Shown one piece after another: positions 57,814 to 64,000 of a stretch of 64,000 nucleotides of DNA. Below the pieces are notes generated by a model. That model did no database searches. It had not been told where the DNA came from and saw only the letters and a list, made by a program, of their open reading frames with translations. The DNA is taken from contig NZ_JAENHM010000021.1 of the NCBI RefSeq assembly GCF_016595245.1, positions 1 to 64,000 of the forward strand. Direction: 5' to 3'. Position numbers and translations under genes: made by a program. How positions within the stretch are numbered: the first letter of the stretch is position 1; each line of letters starts with the position of its first letter. Origin of the DNA: Azospirillum endophyticum. GTDB lineage: Bacteria; Pseudomonadota; Alphaproteobacteria; Azospirillales; Azospirillaceae.

Positions 57814-58362
57814 TTACTTCGCCGCGCTCAGCCTGTCGATGGCGCTCAGTGCGAATTTCAGCACCGCTTCGTCGGCCAGTTTGCCGTCCTTGATCTTCTC
57901 GCCGACGCTGCCGACGACGACCTGCGGGCCGGCCAACAGCTTGGCGGGCAGCGCCAGCAGCGTATCGTTCACCTGCTGATGCGCCCGCACGCCGCCGGTG
58001 AAGGCGGGCGAGTTGGAGATGACCAGCACCGGCTTGCTGATCAGCGCCGATTTGCCGTAGGGGCGCGACGCCCAGTCGAGCGCGTTCTTCAGCACGCCCG
58101 GCATGCCGTAATTATACTCCGGCGTCACGATGACCACGCCGTCGGCCTCCGCGATAGCCTGACGGAAGGCGTGAACCTCCGCCGGGGCGTCGGGCGTGTC
58201 GATGTCCTGGTCGTAGAGCGGCAGGCGCAGATCGCGGATGTCCATGCTGACGCCAGCCGGCAGGCCGTCCTGCAGTCCGCGCAGAATGGCCAGCGAGTTG
58301 GAGTTGCTGCGCAGGCTGCCGGGCAGGCCCAGCAGTTTGGTGCGCACCGTTGCATCGGTCAT
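57814..58362 (-). CDS. NAD(P)H-dependent FMN reductase
   Basis: A 182-residue flavodoxin-like reductase with GLPGSLRSNSNSLAILRGL (FMN phosphate loop), VIVTPEYNYGMPGVLKNALDW and SRPYGKSALISKP. Relatives include chromate and azo reductases and FMN reductases for monooxygenases. Length and motifs match the family. ATG 58362 is preceded by AGAAAAGG. Convergent with aatA. Confidence 0.92.
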   Translation of the reverse strand: MTDATVRTKLLGLPGSLRSNSNSLAILRGLQDGLPAGVSMDIRDLRLPLYDQDIDTPDAPAEVHAFRQAIAEADGVVIVTPEYNYGMPGVLKNALDWASRPYGKSALISKPVLVISNSPAFTGGVRAHQQVNDTLLALPAKLLAGPQVVVGSVGEKIKDGKLADEAVLKFALSAIDRLSAAK

Positions 58363-58635
58363 GAAGCGGGAACCTTTTCTCTGTTCGTCGACGAGTGATT
58401 TTATGGGCGACTGCCCCTCCGGGTCCAGGTGCCGCTTTCCAACAGGCCATGGTCGATTTGCCGTCGGGGCAGAACCGGCGGGAGTGCGCGATCCGCCTGT
58501 GACCATCTTGGGTTTTGACTGTTGATGGAGACGAAGACTACCTAATTAGAGGGAACACAAAGGGTGACACGCCTGACCGGGCGTGACCATCGGGTTTCAC
58601 CTTCGGTTCGGGCGGACCGGAAAACGGGAGGCGAC

Positions 58636-58833
58636 ATGGCGACGCGGCGACTGGATCGGGACGACCACGTCCGTAAACATCTGGCGCTGATGCTGCAGGA
58701 ATGGCAGGAACTGACCGGCCGCGACATGGCGACCGCCACTGCCGACCAGCGGCTTCAGAGCTGCACCACCCTGCTGATCGACCTGCTGGGTGAGGCGGAA
58801 CGGGCGGACGAAGCCGCCATGGTCGAAGTCTGA
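58636..58833 (+). CDS. Hypothetical protein, 65 residues
   Basis: A 65-residue soluble protein with LDRDDHVRKHLALMLQEWQEL, likely helical, and an acidic C-terminal half (LLGEAERADEAAM). The ATG at 58636 has GGGAGG 7 bp upstream, a good ribosome site. No family is recognised. Confidence 0.55.
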   Translation: MATRRLDRDDHVRKHLALMLQEWQELTGRDMATATADQRLQSCTTLLIDLLGEAERADEAAMVEV

Positions 58834-58895
58834 CGTCGGGGGCGGCCCCTGCGTGGGAGCCGCTCCGCCGCTTGAGCGACTGTCTCATACCGATG

Positions 58896-59047
58896 CTGGA
58901 AGGTTCCGACCCTTGGTCGGCACTTTCCAGCCGCTCGAATGCAGGGCAGCCGCAGGTCTGCGGGCCCTGGCTTCGCGGGCATGCGCCTGCACGGCCGCCG
59001 TTGCGACCGTATCAGAGCCGAAAAGTTCCAACTTTTCGGCTCTGATA
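58896..59047. repeat. Dispersed hairpin repeat, copy B
   Basis: Two hairpins: a 16-bp stem CTGGAAGGTTCCGACC with two mismatches (58896-58930), and a perfect 18-bp stem TATCAGAGCCGAAAAGTT/AACTTTTCGGCTCTGATA with a CC loop at 59010-59047. The intervening CTGGCTTCGCGGGCATGCGCCTGCACGG resembles the centre of copy A at 43792-43913. Marks the left side of an accessory stretch. Confidence 0.6.
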
Positions 59048-59590
59048 TTATTGGGGTCAGAGGTGGTCACTGCACCACCAAACCTATTGACCTAGAGAAT
59101 TCAGCAGAAACTGATTCTATTCGTAGTAATCGCCTCTTTTCACACTGAAGGCACAGGCGCGTTTTACGCAGGACGCGTGGTGCGTTTCATGGAGCCACGT
59201 CCCTGACGTGGCTGTGGTGAAAGGAGGATTGATATGATTACGTTGAAACGGCCGAAGGTCGTGCGCCGCACATGCGTATCATCAGGCTCGATCATCGGGC
59301 TCGGTTCGGGCCCCGCGAGAGTGCCTGTTCTCAACGGCGCTCAATGCCGAGGCAGTTGGAGTTCACTTTTACGTAAGTCGTCTCGTTAACTGAGCGGTCA
59401 CCGCTGCCCTTCCACACACTGCCCTTCCACACACTGTGAGTCTCTCGCGACTCGGCGTCCGTTAAGTTTAGCGAACGGCGTTCGCTGAAGTGCGGATGTG
59501 GACGTTGAGTCGAGGCAAAATTCACGGCGATTGTTGTATGGTATCAGGTCCCTGCCGGTTGGGTGGAGGGTTGGGTTGCGCCTCATCTGA
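59048..59590. other. Accessory stretch between repeat B and the toxin-immunity pair
   Basis: No clear conserved gene in these 540 bp, and base composition is lower in GC than the backbone. A short hairpin AGCCACGT/ACGTGGCT sits at 59193-59213. A small ORF with a strong ribosome site lies at 59234-59389. Two tandem repeats of CTGCCCTTCCACACA occur near 59404-59436. Confidence 0.4.
59234..59389 (+). CDS. Small ORF, 51 residues, unknown
   Basis: A 51-codon reading frame beginning MITLKRPKVVRRT, with AAGGAGG 7 bp ahead of the ATG, one of the best ribosome sites in the window. It has no recognisable family and two Cys. It may be a small peptide gene or a fortuitous leader. Its neighbourhood is an accessory stretch, so chance is a real alternative. 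Confidence 0.35.
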   Translation: MITLKRPKVVRRTCVSSGSIIGLGSGPARVPVLNGAQCRGSWSSLLRKSSR

Positions 59591-59839
59591 TTAGTGCGAT
59601 AGCGGAACCGGCTCCATGAAATACATCAGGCCTGAATTAATAGAATGCGCCCCGGTCAGCTTTGCGATCAGTCGCGCCTGCTCGCTATCGAGCGGATAAC
59701 AACCAACTGCTTCTGTATCATCCGGCGGAACATGGGCAATTTCTGCGGCCATAGGGAACCGTTCTGCCGGGATCGTCACGGCGACGCTCAGCAACTCGGT
59801 CTTGCTGTCATAGCCAACAAGCTGATGCTTCATGCGCAT
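59591..59839 (-). CDS. Candidate immunity protein of a colicin-type toxin, 82 residues
   Basis: A small soluble protein beginning MRMKHQLVGYDSKTELLSV, with EIAHVPPDDTEAVGCYPLDSEQARLI and HSINSGLMYFMEP. It is reminiscent of DUF7683-type proteins that accompany bacterial toxins, but I cannot confirm that. Its ATG (59839) starts 1 bp after the stop of the colicin E3-type RNase domain on the same strand, a position expected for an immunity gene. GGAG lies 8 bp upstream. The sequence does not resemble the classical ImmE3. Confidence 0.55.
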   Translation of the reverse strand: MRMKHQLVGYDSKTELLSVAVTIPAERFPMAAEIAHVPPDDTEAVGCYPLDSEQARLIAKLTGAHSINSGLMYFMEPVPLSH

Positions 59840-59840
59840 G

Positions 59841-60125
59841 TCACGGCTCCACCCTTCGATTCGGCTTTGCAGGGCCGGTTTGCCGACCTGTCTGCGGATC
59901 GAACTCCCCCAAATGATGACCCTGACTATCGTACAGCTCAACAACCCCATGTTGATAGTCCCATTCGTAGATCGTTCCGTGCCGGTCCTTCCAGCGCATC
60001 CGCAATCCTCCACCGGACCGCGGCGTCTTCGGCACAGATCGTCTCGCTATGGGAAACCCAGGCAGTTCTAGGAGGAACAACGTGGGGCATCGCTGATAGG
60101 TTCCCGGGCACTTGTATCGCCCCAT
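59841..60125 (-). CDS. Orphan colicin E3/cloacin-type 16S rRNase toxin domain
   Basis: A 94-codon frame that contains a full colicin E3-type cytotoxic domain. From about residue 21 it reads LPGFPIARRSVPKTPRSGGG, then RWKDRHGTIYEWDYQHGVV and ELYDSQGHHLGEFDPQTG. The catalytic D-H-E set (spaced +3 and +7 as in E3) is D56, H59, E63, with the conserved Arg at 90 or 91 in PNRRVEP. Colicin E3 cleaves 16S rRNA in the decoding site. No translocation or receptor domain is attached: the frame closes upstream at 60147-60149. So this is a toxin tip without its delivery part, i.e. an orphan or remnant of a polymorphic toxin. Confidence 0.75.
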   Translation of the reverse strand: MGRYKCPGTYQRCPTLFLLELPGFPIARRSVPKTPRSGGGLRMRWKDRHGTIYEWDYQHGVVELYDSQGHHLGEFDPQTGRQTGPAKPNRRVEP

Positions 60126-60707
60126 TCGCGAAATAGAGAGCCATTGTCACACGATTACGCGACTCGTACCGGAATAGCGCAATCAATAGGGCCTGGAGAA
60201 GCTATGTTCACCTGTCGAGGCTCAACTTGTGACTTTCAGCCAGCCTCCTGGGCTGCCTCTTCCGTGATAGGCACCGGGTGGAATGGACTCGACTTGGGCC
60301 GTCTCTAAGAACGCTGGACGGGCTGCTGTCTGACCGGAAAGCCCTGCAGTCCACGCCGATGCCCGTTCGGGACGCCCTGACGGACATCTCGACCGCATGA
60401 TCCGGCTTACCCTGTCGAGAACCCGCTCGAACAGTCTGGCCCGGCTCATACGGCTTCGGCTGCCGATTGCGCCAACCACGCGGCGTAATGTTGGCAAGCC
60501 GAGCAATCGCCGTCGGCCGGCAATAGACGAACCGATCATGCAGGATAGGCGGCAAGGTCAAAGGCCGTGTCGCCGGTCTACCAATTCTCACGACCTCGAT
60601 CTCACGCTTCCGTTCGCGCCATGTCTCATACCCGGCGTGCAATTGTTATCCAATGACGGCGGCGGAGAGGGTGTTACCCGCCATCCCCGCCGCAGATCTC
60701 AGCTAAG
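60126..60707. other. Accessory stretch upstream of the orphan toxin
   Basis: 582 bp with long overlapping reading frames but none that I recognise. Minus-strand frames such as HAGYETWRERKREIEVVRIG and GLPTLRRVVGAIGSRS look neither conserved nor clearly host-like. They may be decayed pieces of the delivery part of the toxin or of a mobile element, or non-coding. Confidence 0.35.
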
Positions 60708-61469
60708 TCATTGGGGTGCCATGCGGATGGCGCCGTCCAGGCGGATGACGTCGCCGTTCAGCATCTCGTTCTCCACGATGTGCTGGACGAGGCGGGCATA
60801 TTCCTCCGGCTTGCCGAAGCGCTTGGGGAAGGGGACGGTCGCGGCCAAGCTGTCCTGCACGTCCTGCGGCATGTTCAGCAGCATCGGCGTGCCGATCAGG
60901 CCGGGAGCCACCGTCATCACGCGGATGCCGTGGCGGGCGAGGTCGCGGGCGGCGCAGATGGTCAGGGCAACGATGCCGCCCTTCGACGCGGCATAGGCGG
61001 CCTGCCCGATCTGTCCCTCATAGGCGGCGACCGAGGCGGTGTTGACGATCACGCCGCGCTCTCCGCTCTCCAGCGGATCCAGTTTCGCCATGTCGGCGGC
61101 GGCCAGCCGCAGGATGTTGAAGCTGCCGATCAGGTTGATCTCGATCACCGACCGGAAATTCTCCAGCGGCATCGGACCGTCGCGGCCGACGATGCGCTGG
61201 GCCGGGGCGATGCCGGCGCAGTTCACCGCGATGCGGGCCGGCCCATGGGCGGATTGCGCCTGATCGATCGCCCGCTCGGCCGAAGGGCCGTCGGTGACGT
61301 CGCAGACCAAGCCCAGCCCGCCGATCTCGTGCGCGGTCTTCAGCACCGCGTCCTCGTTGACGTCCAGCACGGTCACCTTGGCGCCGAGCCCGGCCAGATG
61401 ACGCGCCGTCGCCGCTCCCATGCCCGAGGCGCCGCCGGTGACGATTGCGGACAGACCCTGAATGTTCAT
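60708..61469 (-). CDS. SDR-family dehydrogenase (3-hydroxyacyl-CoA dehydrogenase type-2-like)
   Basis: A 253-residue short-chain dehydrogenase. NAD-binding TGGASGMG, NCAGIAPA, a catalytic Ser in NTASVAAYEGQIGQAAY and YAASKGG (Y-x3-K) are complete. The GQIGQAAYAASKGGI and EINLIGSFN segments are like human HSD17B10-type 3-hydroxyacyl-CoA dehydrogenases. It likely oxidises acyl-CoA hydroxyl groups. ATG 61469 follows AAGGAGGAG. Confidence 0.9.
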   Translation of the reverse strand: MNIQGLSAIVTGGASGMGAATARHLAGLGAKVTVLDVNEDAVLKTAHEIGGLGLVCDVTDGPSAERAIDQAQSAHGPARIAVNCAGIAPAQRIVGRDGPMPLENFRSVIEINLIGSFNILRLAAADMAKLDPLESGERGVIVNTASVAAYEGQIGQAAYAASKGGIVALTICAARDLARHGIRVMTVAPGLIGTPMLLNMPQDVQDSLAATVPFPKRFGKPEEYARLVQHIVENEMLNGDVIRLDGAIRMAPQ

Positions 61470-61595
61470 GGCATCTCCTCCTTAATTGCGACCGGTCCGC
61501 GCATGGCGCCGGCCTTGTGTCCAACAGGATGCGATCGCACTTGTTGTCTATCGGATGGCCGGCGCACCATACCACACCGTATGGAACGAGACATC

Positions 61596-62111
61596 ATGCT
61601 GACGAAGAGGCCGTCTGCCAGTTCCGAAAGGGCCATTCCCAAAGAGGTTCGAGCGTCCATGACCGCATCGTCCGTCTCCGCCTCCCTTGGTACAGGCACC
61701 GCGCTGACGGTTCCCGATCCTGTTCGGGTCGAGCGCGACGAAAGGCTGGTCCGCCGCCGTTTCTGGCAGAAGCTGCGCGCCAACCTGCACCGCGTCCCCT
61801 TCCTGGAAGAGGTTCTGGCTGCCTATTTCTGCGCCACCGATCCGGCGACGCCCTACCGGGCGAAGGCGATCCTGTTGGGCGCACTTGCCTATTTCGTCAT
61901 GCCGGTGGATGCGGTGCCGGACTGGCTTCTGATCGCCGGTTTCACCGATGACGCCGCGGTGCTGGCCGCGGCGGTGCAGACGGTGCGCACCAACCTGACG
62001 CCGGCCCATTGGCTGCGGGCGAAAAACGCCCTGCGTGTCGAAACGGGCGATGTCGAAACGGCTGTCGGGGATATGGAGGAGACCGTCCGGAGTCCTTCGG
62101 GTGCTCACTGA
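61596..62111 (+). CDS. DUF1232 (YkvA-like) protein
   Basis: A 171-residue protein. The DUF1232 signature is AILLGALAYFVMPVDAVPDWLLIAGFTDDAAVLAAA, with the invariant PxDAVPD; the region is weakly hydrophobic. The N-terminal about 60 residues are a Ser/Ala-rich extension. Function unknown. ATG 61596 is one of several in-frame options (61581 would add five residues). Confidence 0.85.
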   Translation: MLTKRPSASSERAIPKEVRASMTASSVSASLGTGTALTVPDPVRVERDERLVRRRFWQKLRANLHRVPFLEEVLAAYFCATDPATPYRAKAILLGALAYFVMPVDAVPDWLLIAGFTDDAAVLAAAVQTVRTNLTPAHWLRAKNALRVETGDVETAVGDMEETVRSPSGAH

Positions 62112-62187
62112 GGCGCCTGAAGGGGTCCAAGCTTTCGGTTCCGCGTGATCGGGGCAAGGGATGCCGTTTGAAACGGTCACATCCCAG

Positions 62188-62236
62188 GCAGGTTTTCCGA
62201 ACTCCGCCCACAGATGGGCGGGCTCGGAAAACCTGC
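62188..62236. terminator. Hairpin terminator between the DUF1232 and EamA genes
   Basis: Outer stem GCAGGTTTTCCGA (62188-62200) with TCGGAAAACCTGC (62224-62236), and an inner CCGCCCA/TGGGCGG stem. It ends at the EamA stop at 62237 and can act for both convergent genes. Confidence 0.75.
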
Positions 62237-63178
62237 TTAGGCGCGTTGTGCCTGCGCTTTGCGACCGTCCGCTACGTCGCGGTGCATGGTGTAGAGGGCG
62301 GAGCCGGCGATCACCAGGGCCCCCACCCAACCCCACAGGTCCATGGTCTGGCCGAAGGCGATCCAGGCGACGAAGGCGGTGAAGGGGAGGCGGGCATAGT
62401 CGTAGGGCATCATCGCCGAGGATTCGGCAAGCGACAGCGCCTTCGTCATCGCCAATTGCCCCAGCGTCAGCAAACCGCCCAGAAGCGCCAGTCCGCCCAG
62501 CACGCTCCAGCTCGGCCATGTCCAGACGAACAGCGCCGGCACCAGCGCCATCGGGGTGACCAGGAGGCCCAGGAAGGTGACGATCACCGCCGTACCGTCC
62601 TTGCGGCTGAGCAGCCGCATCTGCAGGATGGTGCCGGCGGCGGCGATGCAATGGGCGAACAGCGCCAGGAAGGCCAGATCGAGCGGCGCCGCACCCGGCC
62701 GCAGGACGATCATCACCCCGGCGAAGCCGGCACAGACCGCCGCCCAACGCCGTGGCCGCACCTTTTCACCCAGGATCAGTGCCGCTCCCGCCGCGACGAA
62801 CAGCGGTATGGCGAAGCTGACCGCGGTCGCCGTCGGCAGCGGAATATGGGCGATCGAATAGAACCATGCCGTCATGGCGCAGAGCGTGGTCAGCGCCCGC
62901 GTCAGGTAGGGACCCAGGCGCCGTTCCGTCAGTACAGCCCGGCAGGCGGGCGCCCCGGCCGTCAGCGCCCAGGGCAGCATCCACAACAGGCTGAACAGAT
63001 TGCGGAAGAATACGACCTCCAGCGGGTCCATCACCGTCGAGGCCCAGCGCACCGCCGAGTTGCCGATCCCGAACAGCAAGGCCGATAGAAGCATGAAGCC
63101 GGCGCCGAGCAGAAGCCGGTTGGTGGGTGCCTGTAAGCGGGAGCCGGTGTCCATGGCGGAGGAGGCGGAGACGGTCAT
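62237..63178 (-). CDS. EamA/DMT-family transporter
   Basis: A 313-residue ten-span drug/metabolite transporter with two EamA repeats. The repeat signatures include the start of span 1 (LLSALLFGIGNSAVRWA), IPLPTATAVSFAIPLF and LSLAESSAMMPYDYARLPF. It may export amino acids or other metabolites. Substrate not predictable. ATG 63178 is the first good Met. Confidence 0.9.
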   Translation of the reverse strand: MTVSASSAMDTGSRLQAPTNRLLLGAGFMLLSALLFGIGNSAVRWASTVMDPLEVVFFRNLFSLLWMLPWALTAGAPACRAVLTERRLGPYLTRALTTLCAMTAWFYSIAHIPLPTATAVSFAIPLFVAAGAALILGEKVRPRRWAAVCAGFAGVMIVLRPGAAPLDLAFLALFAHCIAAAGTILQMRLLSRKDGTAVIVTFLGLLVTPMALVPALFVWTWPSWSVLGGLALLGGLLTLGQLAMTKALSLAESSAMMPYDYARLPFTAFVAWIAFGQTMDLWGWVGALVIAGSALYTMHRDVADGRKAQAQRA

Positions 63179-63358
63179 GATCAATCGTCCCTGGCAAGCC
63201 GTTGGCGGATGGTCCTGGTTCAACCCGCTGTCGGTCGCCTCAGCGCGAACGATGGGCCGCCCGAAGCACCGGCTGCCGGTGCAGAAGCAGCGATCCTCCG
63301 GAGAAAACCACAACGGCGCAAGTAAAATACGGCGGACGGGAGCGATAATACTCCCGTA

Positions 63359-63376
63359 TGACGTGTGGCGACGTCA
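63359..63376. promoter_or_regulatory. Inverted repeat TGACGT-N6-ACGTCA
   Basis: Perfect 6-bp arms with a 6-bp spacer, 61 bp after the kinase stop and about 180 bp upstream of the EamA start. May be an operator. The protein is unknown. Confidence 0.35.
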
Positions 63377-63436
63377 TGAGAGGGGGGGCGGCGTGCCTCC
63401 CTTGCTTGCCGCTTTCCCCGAACCGTCGCCCGGATG

Positions 63437-64000
63437 TCAGCCGGAGGTCCGGACGCCGTCCGAATCCCCATCGCCGGATGTCGGCTGCGGCAGGCCGATG
63501 GTGAAGCGGACTCCCGGGCTGGTGTTCTCCACGGTCAGGGTGGCTCCCAGCTGTTTGGACAGGGTATGGATCAGCCGCATGCCCAGACTGCGGTTGCGGC
63601 GCCAGTCGAAGTCGGTCGGAAGTCCGATACCGCGGTCGCCGACGATCAACTGCAGCACATCGCCACTCCGCCGCAGTCCGACGAAAATGACGTTGGTCGC
63701 CTTGTGCGTGTCCGGCTCCGCCCAGCTGGGATCGCCGGTGGCGGCCATCGGAACGGCGAGCGGCCGGTACGCGTGCTTGATCGCGTTCATGACCAGCTCA
63801 TTGGCAAGCAGGCCCAGCTGGACCGCATGGTCGGTCGGTACCTCCACCGGTTCCACCACCAGCTCCAGACGCCAGTTGCCGCCATCGGAGCGGGCCGAGC
63901 GCTCCAGTTCCCGGCACAATTCGGTCAGATAATCGTGGAAGGGAATGAAATGCACGTCGTCCACGCGGTAGAGCAGCCGGTGGATGTCGGCGATGGCTTG
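63437..64000 (-). CDS. Histidine kinase (HisKA_2/HWE type), C-terminal part
   Basis: The C-terminal about 188 codons of a histidine kinase whose 5' end lies beyond the right edge. Before the first shown Met come 12 codons ending HRLLYR that belong to the dimerisation/phosphoacceptor helix. The ATPase domain has the N-box LLANELVMNAIKHAYR, the G1 box VGDRGIGLP and the F/G2-like LGMRLIHTLSKQLGA. The HisKA_2 form fits alphaproteobacterial light or stress sensors such as LOV-HK or PhyR-linked kinases. Partial, so its sensor domain is unknown. Confidence 0.85.
   Translation of the reverse strand, partial: QAIADIHRLLYRVDDVHFIPFHDYLTELCRELERSARSDGGNWRLELVVEPVEVPTDHAVQLGLLANELVMNAIKHAYRPLAVPMAATGDPSWAEPDTHKATNVIFVGLRRSGDVLQLIVGDRGIGLPTDFDWRRNRSLGMRLIHTLSKQLGATLTVENTSPGVRFTIGLPQPTSGDGDSDGVRTSG

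Noticed and set aside
60208..60642. A 144-codon minus-strand frame next to the orphan toxin
   Set aside because: No recognisable domain and no good ribosome site. I kept it only as part of the accessory stretch.

Overview
The window is high-GC DNA from an alphaproteobacterium, most likely a Rhodospirillales member close to Azospirillum. This is inferred from gene content and family types (DUF4167, DUF4170, DUF1178, an ReAV-type asparaginase, two GGDEF/EAL proteins, an sdhCDAB operon), not from a database search. Most of it is ordinary chromosomal backbone with short operons on both strands.

Layout. 1-250: the 3' end of a 5S rRNA gene, an initiator tRNA-Met and a terminator, i.e. the tail of an rRNA operon. 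350-7,850: a flavoprotein gene fragment, a RodZ-like protein, ispG, a glutamyl-tRNA reductase, prfA, a DUF559 gene bracketed by inverted repeats, prmC and a DUF4167 gene. 7,845-20,060: MOSC, Nudix, clpB with a candidate heat-shock promoter, a glutathione transferase, a class III aminotransferase, a methyltransferase/AraC/asparaginase group, a SpoU-type methyltransferase and DUF1178. 20,160-25,110: an acetate-uptake module (DUF485, ActP-like symporter), a cNMP/CBS/nucleotidyltransferase regulator and a degenerate DnaQ-fold protein. 25,110-29,260: nitrilase, glutaredoxin, ComF, an isolated FliQ-like protein, an NDUFAF5-like methyltransferase and a TauE/SafE-like membrane protein. 29,420-30,680: a plasmid-type RepA gene with a set of iteron-like 14-mers, resembling a replication origin. 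30,720-39,700: universal stress protein, an EAL protein, a PrcB-like lipoprotein, an M20 amidohydrolase, a second GST, DUF1272, IalB, rlmN and a methyltransferase. 40,190-43,775: the sdhCDAB operon with promoter and terminator. 44,340-46,190: a class IV aminotransferase and an S24-type repressor. 46,239-49,955: a phage-derived block (promoter, unknown protein, possible peptidase, portal, Bbp19-like protein, scaffold-like protein, terminator) with no terminase or capsid gene. 50,150-58,840: a second GGDEF/EAL protein, a phosphoesterase, a respiratory group (cytochrome b, di-heme peroxidase, cytochrome c'), an aspartate aminotransferase and an FMN reductase. 58,890-60,700: an accessory island with hairpin repeats and a colicin E3-type RNase domain followed 1 bp later by a candidate immunity gene. 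60,700-64,000: an SDR dehydrogenase, DUF1232, an EamA transporter and a histidine kinase cut by the window end.

The least ordinary parts are the repA-iteron locus, the orphan colicin E3-type toxin with its candidate immunity gene, the portal-scaffold block under an S24 repressor, and the DUF559 gene between inverted repeats. All enzyme and domain assignments come from reading motifs in the translated sequence. Nothing was searched computationally.
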